Shown here piece after piece: positions 9,104-17,326 of a DNA stretch of 20,109 nt (position 1 is its first letter; each line of letters opens with the position of its first letter). The DNA lies in assembly GCA_900155495.1 (NCBI GenBank), contig FTLJ01000452.1:1-20109 (forward strand), given 5' to 3'. The DNA comes from Porogramme epimiltina. Taxonomy: Eukaryota > Basidiomycota > Agaricomycetes > Polyporales > Polyporaceae. The notes below the pieces were generated by a model, which worked only from the letters and a program-made list of their open reading frames with translations, was not told the origin of the DNA and made no database searches. Position numbers and translations under genes: made by a program.

Positions 9104-11338
9104 ATGTGGCTTCTCAGCACAGATCGCGCGGAGCTCCATTGCTTCCCATCCCTCGACACAATCGACGGCGGATACGCCATCCTCTCCCATACATGGAGTG
9201 ACAACGAGTCCACCTTCCAAGACCTCCAGGAGATCAAGCGGCAGTGCGAGGAGTCGGGCGAAAACCCGCGCGACCTCGTCCCGTCCAAGATCCGGAGCTG
9301 CTGCATCGTAGCGGAGCGGGACAGGTTCCGATGGGTGTGGATCGACACCTGCTGCATCGACAAGACGAGCAGTACCGAACTCTCCGAGGCGATCAACTCC
9401 ATGTTCAGCTGGTACTCCGAGTCCGAGGTCTGCTACGCTTTCCTCGCCGACGTTCCCTCGGACGACGTGGTCGACGCACAAGACTCGGCTTTCCGTCACG
9501 CGCGCTGGCATACGCGCGGGTGGACACTGCAGGAGCTCATCGCGCCCATCCACCTCATTTTCCTCTCCGCTGACGATTCTGGCCAATGGACGCGGATTGG
9601 GAACAAGACTGCCCTGGCGCCCCTCCTCCATGAGATAACCGGCGTGCCGGCGCGGGTGCTCACTCGCGAGGATCAGTTCCACGACATCGCCATCGCGGAG
9701 CGTATGGCATGGGCGTCTATGCGGAAGACGACGCGGATCGAGGACGAAGCGTACGCGCTCATGGGTCTGTTCAACATCAATATGCCAACAATCTACGGGG
9801 AAGGCCGGCGAGCGTTCCGTCGGCTGCAGGAGGAGATCATGAAGCAGTCGTTCGACTCGAGTCTGTTCGCCTGGGGAGACTCCGAGAATGGGTTGCCCGG
9901 CTACGTATCGAGCCTTCACTCCTCAACAATCTCCGCGACGTTTGGACACGACCCGCTTCTGTATCTCCTCGCACCCTCCCCGCGTTGGTTTTCTGGACGT
10001 TGTGGAGGGGTCACGATGGAATTCACTCCGGGTTCTACTGGCCCCTTGCCATCACGCTTACCTCATCGACGTCACCCGAAGAACGTATGTATCCTCCAAT
10101 ATCCGCATCTCGCTCTGGAACCTGACGGCATGCCTTAGCCAGGAACCAGTATCGAATACCCCAAAGCCGGGGGACCATCTGGCGTCGTAGAGTTACCAGA
10201 GTTCTCAATGACCAGTCTAGGCGTGAAGTGCTGGATCCCGATTGCAGACCTCGACGATGGGTACGCGGTCGCGGTTCTCTTCTGCAATAACAACAAGGGA
10301 CATATCGGACTCCTTCTTCACCCTTCCAACTTCACCCTCCCGGACGCTGGTCGGAAGAGGTACAATGTCGGCTACAGCTACAGATCTGCTGGCGGCAGGG
10401 ACGCGATCGGCCGTCTAGCCTTCTTGGGAAGCAACATCCGCGCGCCCGTGTTCAAGGGAAGGTCTATTATACCCACGTGGCGCAGCATTTACATCGCCGA
10501 AGGACTACCTCCTACGCTCGACGACCACGGGCTCAGTCTATCCTATTCACTCAACTCCATCTCACCCACTCCTCCATTTCGCGTCCCGCGTTGGCTCGTC
10601 AGGCGGCTTCAATCACTCGGCATGCAAGAGATGAATGTGCACCTGCACAGTCTGCCCACGGGAAAGCGGCACTTGCTCGTCTCGTTCTTCGTCAGCGACC
10701 CGGAGTGGCATGAGATGTTGTGCATCACTCTCGGGACGTGCGGAAGGCGCTCCGTCTCCGGCCGCTCCGTTCGCTGGGCAAGGGTGGACTTCGGACAAAG
10801 TGGCGGCTTGGACGCAGGGTGGGGCCTCACACACCACTGCGCCGTGCACCACATCGACGAATGGCCAGAGCTCGCAAAAACATTCGGCGACTCGGAGCGC
10901 ACAGCCCGTCTCTCGTTCACGCCGTGCCAGCTCGCGCCAGAAGCCACGCTCGTGCTCCATCTCGAGCTGGAGGGCACCGTGTACGAGAAGCTTCGGCGCG
11001 ACAACAACGTCCACTTCCCTCCATCCGCACTGGTACCCGCGCCCCCCCAATCTCCTCGCTCGGCGACGAGCTCGCCTACGGCGAGCGGAGGTACACCGCC
11101 TCCGAGTGCCCTTCCCAAATCCCGCCACCGCACGCCCCCCGGACCCGAGGCACCCACATCGTCCGCATCGCCCACTATATCAGCGGCTCCTCGGACACAT
11201 CTGGCGTCGTCCTTAGCTTCCCCTTCCTGGACGCTGAGCTCTTCCGAACATCATCCTAACCGCCGTGGAACGAAGAGATGCAAACCCTCCAGCGGAGATG
11301 AACCGGCAGGAGAGAAGGTTAGGAAGAAGTTACGGTAG
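9104..11338 (+). CDS. HET-domain protein, copy C (intact, divergent tail)
   Basis: Model: join(9104..10084, 10139..11338), 726 aa. The role is as for other HET proteins: cytosolic non-self recognition or death signalling, trigger unknown. Motifs are G-G-Y-A-I-L-S-H-T-W (22-31), W-I-D-T-C-C-I-D-K (79-87), R-G-W-T-L-Q-E (about 138-144) and T-T-R-I-E-D..M-P-T-I-Y-G-E-G. The second module after the intron keeps P-T-W-R-S-I-Y-I, H-H-I-D-E-W and F-G-D-S-E-R-T but is the most diverged of the array. The C-terminus differs from copies B and D: instead of a coiled coil there is a Ser/Pro/Ala-rich stretch of about 110 residues ending in basic clusters R-R-G-T-K-R-C-K and K-V-R-K-K-L-R. Together these resemble a bipartite nuclear localisation signal (inference). 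The exon 1 end lacks the CTGAGAAG junction found in A, D and E. Codon use looks normal and no lesion is visible, so this copy is likely functional. Confidence 0.87.
10085..10138 (+). other. Coding intron of HET copy C
   Basis: Donor GTATGT at 10085, CTGAC branch-like site near 10121, acceptor GCCTTAG ending at 10138; 54 nt, phase 0, after codon 327. The TAG acceptor is preferred over the CAG ending at 10142, because the latter would shift the frame into an early stop. The chosen join gives P-K-N|P-G-T-S, similar to P-K-K|P-K-D-S in copy B. Confidence 0.75.
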
Positions 11339-12046
11339 CGACTTCACGCTCACTCTCCATGACGCGGAAAGCTTGTTCTCTTTCTTCTTCCCATATGGTA
11401 TTGAATTGACGGAAGGCTCTCTCGTGATACCTCTCGCCGGTGGAACGATACGACATACATGGCCATTCCGTTGGAGTACAGCTAGGTGGAGGATTGAACG
11501 AAAGGACGCGGTTGTTCGTGGAGCTGCGACGTGTGGTGGGCTCGAGGAGCTTGTACGGCACTCGGGACTGGCGATTAGCCGGACCGTTAGCCGCTACGGC
11601 TGTCAGGGGGCGCCAATGCGGGACCTCGGCCACCCCATGCCTCCGTACCTCTCGGAGTTCCTCGTCTCCAGCATCCACTCGCCTCCAGTTCAATCGTTCA
11701 TCGACAATGGGCCGCATCTACTATCCATTCATCGCGAGGAGTCGCCTAGGCGAATGAATATACGTAACGATCGCCTCTCGGTTGTATCAGCTACTCCCGC
11801 GTTACTGCCACGTCGACATTAGAATAGCAGCCCCATAGATTCCCTCCAACATGTTCGTTAGGTCTTCATCTTACGTCTCGTGTTTACCCTTACACACCGA
11901 ACCGATTCCCCACAGGCATACCCGCAATACTCGCACTCGGAACGCTGTGACGTCGTACTTCGACATTGACAGATGGAGTACGTCCTCGTGCGCCTCGTGT
12001 CGCATACATCGCCATAGTGCCCGTGTGGCCTAGTACACAAAAGCTA
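11339..12046. other. Intergenic region between HET copies C and D
   Basis: An open frame of 185 codons on the + strand (11265-11822) begins inside the last exon of copy C in another frame and runs on. It has no motif, no intron signals and no relatives in the window, so I do not call it a gene. The rest shows no supportable feature and should contain the promoter of copy D, but no TATA box is evident. Confidence 0.4.
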
Positions 12047-12109
12047 GTGAGCTCTTACGACCGTCGTCCTCGTTGTTGCTGGATTCCTCAACCCCTCTTC
12101 CTCCCACAG
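12047..12109 (+). other. Relic 5'-leader intron of HET copy D
   Basis: Donor GTGAGC at 12047, strong pyrimidine tract, acceptor CCCACAG ending at 12109; 63 nt, ending 8 nt before the lost start codon. It shows that the ATT at 12118 corresponds to the ATG of the other copies. Confidence 0.55.
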
Positions 12110-12117
12110 GCCGTCCA

Positions 12118-14414
12118 ATTTGGGTCTTAAGCACCGCTACAGCCGAACTCCAGTACTATGCAGACTGCGCCATCATTCCAGGCGGCTACACCATCCTCTC
12201 CCACACCGGGAACCCGGAGGGGGAGCAGACATTCCGGGTCGTCTAGGATATTGCCAAAAAGTGTAAGAAGGACGGTCGAAACACGCGCGACCACGTCGCC
12301 AAGAAGGTCCGCCAATACTGTGAAGTCGCGGAACTCGATGGCTACGAGTGGATTTGGGTCAATTCGTGCTGCATAGACAAGACGAGCAGCACGGAGTTGT
12401 CTGAGGCGATCAATTCAATGTTCAACTGGTATGCATTCGCGGAGGTCTGCTATGTCTACTTCGAAGACGTCCCCAGCTCCGATGACCCACACGCCGAGGA
12501 CTCGGCTTTCAAGAGGGCCCGATGGCACTCGCGCGGGCGGACCCTACAGGAGCTCTTTGCCCCCGCATTCACTGTCTTCTTCCCGATGGAGTGGCGGAAG
12601 ATCGGGACCAAGTACGAACTACGCGTTCCTCTCTCCGAGTGCCATACAGGCATCAACGTGGAGTACCTCACACGCGAATGGGATTTCCGAACCGAAGGGT
12701 CAATCGCGAGGCGCATGTCCTGGGCGGCAAACCGCAAGACAACACGCGTCGAGGATGAGACGTACTGCCTGCTCGGAATCTTCGACATCAACATGCCGAC
12801 GCTGTATGGGGAGGGGAGACAGGCGTTCCAGCGTCTGCAGGCGGAGCTGTTGAAGCAGTACACCGACCCGACACTGTTCGCTTGGGGTCTCTGCCACTAC
12901 CCCAGCGACGACGAACGAGAACAAGCCCCTCTCTCGGTCGTTCACACCCTCTCCCACAATCCAGACCAGCCACATATATTCATATTTTCTCCGTCACCAA
13001 GCTTCTTCGTCGAGCGGTCAAGCACGCGTTCATGCCTCTAAAAACCCAACATAGGAGTTCTGCCCTCTTTGCTTCACCCCAGGCTATCTGAGAAGGTATG
13101 TTTAGTATGCTATGTCCGCAACTCATTCTCACTTCATATCTGTATCATCTTCAATCCACGACAACATCGAGGGTAGCTCATTTGGTCATTCATGCTTCGT
13201 CCCGTCCTCTGAGGTGACCCCATACGGCATGAGATGCAGGTTCCCCGTCGCTGACGTCAACGGGACTGCTATCATCGTCCTATGCCAAGACGACGCTGGA
13301 TACCTCGGCCTTCTGCTGCACCCCGCTCCGAATAGCAAGACGCTAGACCCACTTCGCCCGCTTTACTGCGCCTCGTGGCGCTTTCGCAAACCGGAGGAGT
13401 TCACATACGTGGGGATGAGGATGGCATTCCTCGGTAGCAACCCTCAAGACCTGCGCTTCCGTGGCACACCTGTCGCCCCCACCTGGCGTGATATCCACAT
13501 CCTCGCCCATCCGCCTACGACCGGACGTAGAGACGGGCACATCTCTTGCGGGACTTTCTTCCTGACCTCTCACCCACCCGTTCAGGATTCCCCGGACTCT
13601 GATGCAGACTTTCTCCGCTCTCAGTTTCCTGCCGGACACAAAGGCGGTACCCGAAGATCGATCGTCGAGGTACGCCGTAATCCTCAGGTGGGAGAGCACG
13701 GTGCTCGCAGAGTCTATCCGCGTTCTCCTCGGGACATTCGCGAACTCGCCCGCAGACGCGCCGAGCCCCCTCCACTGGGCGCGCGCCGAGTACCACCACC
13801 GCGCGACACGGGGCCAGCCGTATGCAGACTGCGCGCACGACTGCGCGGCGGACCATATCGAGAACTGGCGTGGCCACGCACGCGAGTTCGGGGATGCGGA
13901 GCGCACGATTCGCCTCGCGTTCGCGCCTAGCCAGCACGCACCCGAGCGGACGCTGGTTCTCGGCCTCGAGCTCATTGGAAGCGTGTACGAGGAAATCCAG
14001 CGGGAAGCGAACGTGTATCTCACCTGCCCCGTGTGGCATCGGCAAACAATCATACAACACGACAAGCCGTCAAGTAGTATGGTCGATTCCTTGCCTTCAA
14101 CCCCAGGTATCTCCATCCTCACGTCGATTTCTTCTACTTCAGCTGTTGCCGCCGTCGCCCGCGCAGTTCAAGTGTGGAACACTGTCGCTGCTTCCCTGGG
14201 TCCTTCCTCCCGGCGTCCGACGAACGATATGGCCGCTATCATCAGCAACCTCTACGACGAAATCCGCACCCTGAGGGCACGCGACGCCTCTCGCGAGCGC
14301 GAGGTGCAGGAGCTCAAGAGCGCGCTCGCAGACCTCAGAGATTCTAACGCGGCTCTCAGTGCTCGGCACGCGCGCAGCTTACCCACGACCCGCTCAACTT
14401 CGCCCACTCGCTGA
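12118..14414 (+). pseudogene. HET-domain gene copy D, pseudogene with many lesions
   Basis: The frame lines up with copies B and E from 12118, where ATG has become ATT. The HET motif L-S-H-T-W has lost its Trp through a 6-nt in-frame deletion near 12210. A TAG at 12244 replaces the conserved CAG of F-Q-D-V-Q. W-I-D-S has become W-V-N-S, and R-G-W-T-L-Q-E has become R-G-R-T-L-Q-E. A TAA at 13039 closes the linker. The coding intron acceptor is GAG rather than CAG. The second module runs from 13172 in frame, breaks near 13555-13602 through two frameshifts with a short deletion, then is open to the stop at 14414 with D-H-I-E-N-W and a coiled-coil tail nearly identical to copy B. A shortened frame from ATG 12397 could in theory be made but would lack the first HET motif. 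The good preservation between lesions suggests fairly recent inactivation. Confidence 0.88.
13096..13171 (+). other. Relic coding intron of HET copy D
   Basis: Donor GTATGT at 13096 directly after CTGAGAAG; aligned acceptor is GAG ending at 13171, where copy E has CAG. Length 76 nt, phase 0 relative to both exons. The acceptor change is probably a further lesion. Confidence 0.6.
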
Positions 14415-14433
14415 GGCGCCTCCCCTGATCTAG

Positions 14434-14443
14434 GCCACGTGAC
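14434..14443. promoter_or_regulatory. GCCACGTGAC element
   Basis: A CACGTG core 22 bases after the stop of copy D, at a place comparable with the palindrome after copy B. Function is unknown; it may just be inherited flank sequence. Confidence 0.25.
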
Positions 14444-14639
14444 TCCGCCTCCCTTCTCTCTACCGCGCGCGCAGACCCATGATGCTTCTTGTGGAACGTC
14501 GCAACTTAAACCCCCACTCGGACCACTGCCGCGAAGGCTCAAGCGAAGCGGGAAATTCGACCCTCCACGACCTCCTGCGGCCGCCACGTCCCCGGCGAAG
14601 AGTTGTCGAAAGTGCCCAAACGTCACGAAGCACTAGCAG

Positions 14640-14870
14640 TACACTGTTTGGTCTCAGCCAGAGTCTAGACCTCTCCACCCCCACGTCAGTGTCTTCTGAG
14701 TCAGCTGCCGATGCCGCTCCCGCAATTCACGTTCAAGATTACTCGGCCCCTGTCGTGGTACGGGGGGTGGAACGCGCGCTTCTGTCTTGGGCAGTGGAGG
14801 ACTCGAGCTGGCAGTATCATTAGCAGCCTCCGTGACGAAAGCCACAGTTTAAAAGCGCCTAGAACGCCAC
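14640..14870 (+). pseudogene. Possible relic of another HET C-terminal tail
   Basis: At 14812-14840 the frame S-I-I-S-S-L-R-D-E matches the coiled-coil start of copies B and D (A-M-I-S-N-L-R-D-E). About 60 bases before it, V-V-R-G-V-E-R-A resembles the R-A-V-R-V-W-N-A-V stretch that precedes the coil in B. A Ser/Thr-rich segment precedes that, as in B and D. The pieces are in different frames. It may be a fragment left by unequal crossing over just after copy D. The match is short, so chance cannot be excluded. Confidence 0.35.
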
Positions 14871-15292
14871 CCAAGATCGAACCTATCATCAGATAAGTCT
14901 CTCGGGATGCTCCTTCGCGACCCCCGATCGGGCGCATGAGAGACGGGAACGTACAGTTAGGCGTCACTCCCGACTGGATTGAGAGCCAGCGTAGTGACAT
15001 TCCTTCACTTTCAGCGTGGAGCTTGTGGGTATCGTCAAAAACCGCACCCATCCACCGTGTGCAAGAGTGTATATGTAATGAACCTATGCTCCTTTTTGTG
15101 ATTGCTTCTCTACCTACAACATCGATCATTTTAACCCTGTACAATACCAGCCCCCGTTGTACGCTATCGAAACTTGATATCCTTCAAGTTCAGCTAGCCC
15201 GTTCTCAGTCAGGAACCGAGGAACCTTTCTTGACTAGGTAAAACTTACCATGAGTGCAGCTTGCCAGCATTCGCCGACGAATACAAAGGTCG
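14871..15292. other. Intergenic region with one minus-strand intron-like signal
   Basis: No gene can be supported. On the minus strand a GTAAGT donor starts at 15248 and an acceptor GGGCTAG ends at 15194, with a CTGAC branch-like word between; 55 nt. This would fit a 3' intron of the minus-strand ORF that follows at 15293-15592, but the flanking exon sequence is not convincing. Confidence 0.3.
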
Positions 15293-15592
15293 TCATGCCC
15301 TACCCAGCTTTGTTGACTTGATGAAACGCCGAAGCATTTTGGCTTGTCGATGAAGCACGCCCCCAACCGAGGAGATGGTGGGTGGCGCAATCATGACGAC
15401 CCTGGGGGGACGCATTTCTGGCTTTCCCGGAACGCCAGCTGCAGCCTGCATGCCCCCATGCGTTACAAGGGACGTGCGTTCAAGCCCTTCAGTCGCGCGA
15501 TAGGCAGCATGGTGACGTAGGAGGATGGAAGAGGAAGGAGAATAGCATCGAAGCTGCGGGCTTACTAGTAGCAGTGGGAACAGCACGCGCAT
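15293..15592 (-). CDS. Possible small minus-strand protein, unrecognised
   Basis: An ATG at 15592 (minus strand) opens M-R-V-L-F-P-L-L-L and the frame continues to 15293. A possible intron (donor GTAAGC at 15565, acceptor GCATGCAG ending at 15446, 120 nt, phase 0) would join the hydrophobic start to A-A-A-G-V-P-G-K-P and give a product of about 59 aa; without splicing it is about 99 aa. The hydrophobic start could be a signal or membrane anchor. The C-terminal part (V-V-M-I-A-P-P-T-I-S-S-V) is not recognised. This is a weak model: no other evidence supports expression. Confidence 0.22.
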   Translation of the reverse strand: MRVLFPLLLVSPQLRCYSPSSSILLRHHAAYRATEGLERTSLVTHGGMQAAAGVPGKPEMRPPRVVMIAPPTISSVGGVLHRQAKMLRRFIKSTKLGRA

Positions 15593-17140
15593 TCGTGATC
15601 GAGAATAGCTTGTGTTGGAGGCCTCAGCCAAGGTTGAGGAATCTAGGACGATCATTGGTGACGAATTGTTCTACAACGAAAGAGACGTCGTGCATAAAGT
15701 GGAAAATAAACTGAAGAGAGAGGCACGCACCGAAACAAACCCTCCCACATAGCCCTCCACCTAGGCATCCGCTCCATCCAGTAAGCCGTGGCGTGTTGAA
15801 GAGGCGCTTGGCTATACGACCGGGAGTAGCGACGGCCAGTGGGCGGCGGGGTATGCCGGTCGGGATGGGCGGCATACGCGCAAAGGGCGAGGGTGGGAGA
15901 TGTATGCACACGGGCTGTATGCAGGAACGAGCTATGCCAGCCGAGCGACGTTGTCGAGACGCTGTCGAGGAAGGGCATCCCGCTCTACTTCAAAGAGGAG
16001 CCACATTGCAACTACTAGGCTAGGAGGACAGGTGGGCGAGTTGCGTATATTAGTCCTGCAGTCGCGAGTTAGATTTCAGCTGATGAATGACACGAGTGAA
16101 CGTTACCAATAGGCAGCCTGATCTAGTGCAATACCCGCTTTTTTGAGCGACAGTGATCAATAGGGCGACGAGAAAAGGAGCGGAGAGAAGAGGCGGACTG
16201 AGCTGCCAGGAATATATTCGTGTGCACGAGTAAGAAAAGGCGGTATAGGGTCTGGATGCGCGCGAAACGGCGTAGTACATCAGCGACAGCACGTGATCGC
16301 GGCTATGGTGTTGCGCTCTCAAAGTTCAAGTTGACAGACGCGTTCAACCAAGGTCCGGGTTGCGTCAGATTCGACTAGTCCATCTATCACAAGAAGCTGC
16401 AGAAGGGTTCTATAAGCGTGCCTGTGAACGTCGAATCCTGGTATTGGGAGTCCCATCGCGTGCGTGCTCATTGCTCTTGATAGCTGATCTCCTCAGGCTG
16501 AGCGATTGAACTTCTCATTGAACCTTTAAATCTTTAAATATAGACCAAATGCCGTCGCAGCGGCCGAACCCATGTATCCAATCACACTGTGCTTGCATGT
16601 AACGTATCATAAAGGTACGCAGTTTTTATTATGGAATTGCGGGGCATCGCGTGACTTTGACGTGGCGGTTCTTGTCTTCAGTCTCATTGACAGCCAGGGG
16701 CAGTCGGTTACTGCAAATTGTCGTCCGTTTGGGGCCCGGGCGTAAACAAAACGCATAGCGATCATTTTCGGGCAAGCACAGTGCGCTTCTGGTCTATCTG
16801 CGGACTGCCTGGCAGGTAATAATACGAAGTACGTCCGACACTTAAAGCCGCACATCCGATTCCTTGCCCGGCACTGGACTCATTCGCGTACTTCTCGCAG
16901 TCCTCCAAGGTACTTCCGCCTCCTGAGCACATCGGTTTTTGCGCGAAAAGGGCTACACATGCCGTCGTATGGCGCCCCAAAAACCTGTTGCGTAGTTTCT
17001 GCGCTATAACATCCAAATCACTCAGAACTCCTGTTGACGTGGAGCAAGCTACATAGCTTCCGGGTCCCTGTCTCACACCATGCGCAGTCTGTCTCCAAGA
17101 CAACTTTGAGCGTAATACTCGAAGAAGATCCCGGTCCCAC
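15593..17140. other. Long gap before HET copy E, no clear gene
   Basis: Several medium open frames occur on both strands. On the minus strand 15652-15978 is open for 108 codons with an ATG. On the + strand 15830-16018 is open and ends in a protein-like stretch, L-S-R-K-G-I-P-L-Y-F-K-E-E. These overlap, so at most one can be real and I cannot decide. A tandem CTTTAAAT pair lies at 16524-16539. From 16550 to 17100 I see nothing beyond short random frames. Confidence 0.35.
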
Positions 17141-17148
17141 TATAAAAA
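17141..17148 (+). promoter_or_regulatory. TATA box of HET copy E
   Basis: TATAAAAA lies 116 bases before the leader intron and 186 before the ATG, followed by pyrimidine-rich DNA. This is the best core promoter in the window and sits correctly for copy E. Confidence 0.55.
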
Positions 17149-17256
17149 TCAACTTGCTCGTCCCCCATTGATCTAACCTCCTTTCATTCGGCGACCTCAT
17201 CCGACTAGCTGTCAGTCGGAGATCCAGACTGGTCAACATTCCGGCATCCCTTCCTC

Positions 17257-17314
17257 GTATGTGGATATACCTCAGCCGCCCTCCGGCATCTCCTCACTGA
17301 TCTAGTAGGTGCAG
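17257..17314 (+). other. Predicted 5'-leader intron of HET copy E
   Basis: Donor GTATGT at 17257, CTGAT branch-like site near 17297, acceptor GGTGCAG ending at 17314; 58 nt, ending 12 nt before the ATG, as in the other copies. Confidence 0.6.
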
Positions 17315-17326
17315 CTAGGTATCTTC

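Noticed and set aside
8885..9919. 344-codon minus-strand open frame opposite copy C
   Set aside because: It is antisense to the conserved HET exon; GC-rich codons commonly leave such long mirror frames. It has no motif, and its coding strand partner is clearly real.
10140..10142. CAG as acceptor of the copy C coding intron
   Set aside because: It would place exon 2 in a frame that stops at about 10188; the TAG ending at 10138 keeps the conserved frame.
11265..11822. 185-codon + strand frame overlapping the end of copy C
   Set aside because: It starts inside the last exon of C in another frame, shows no motif, and has no counterpart beside other copies.
13343..14122. 259-codon minus-strand open frame opposite copy D, and similar ones opposite B (5181-5753) and C (10609-11175)
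   Set aside because: All mirror the same conserved second module, as expected from shared codon bias on the + strand, not from separate genes.
14107..14142. GT..CAG pair in the copy D tail
   Set aside because: At 36 nt it is too short for a typical intron, and the matching position in copy B has no splice sites and stays open.
556..14414. Repeat-induced point mutation as the cause of the pseudogenes
   Set aside because: Lesions are mixed (indels, a G to T start loss, some C to T stops) and GC content stays high, so no mass C to T decay is visible.
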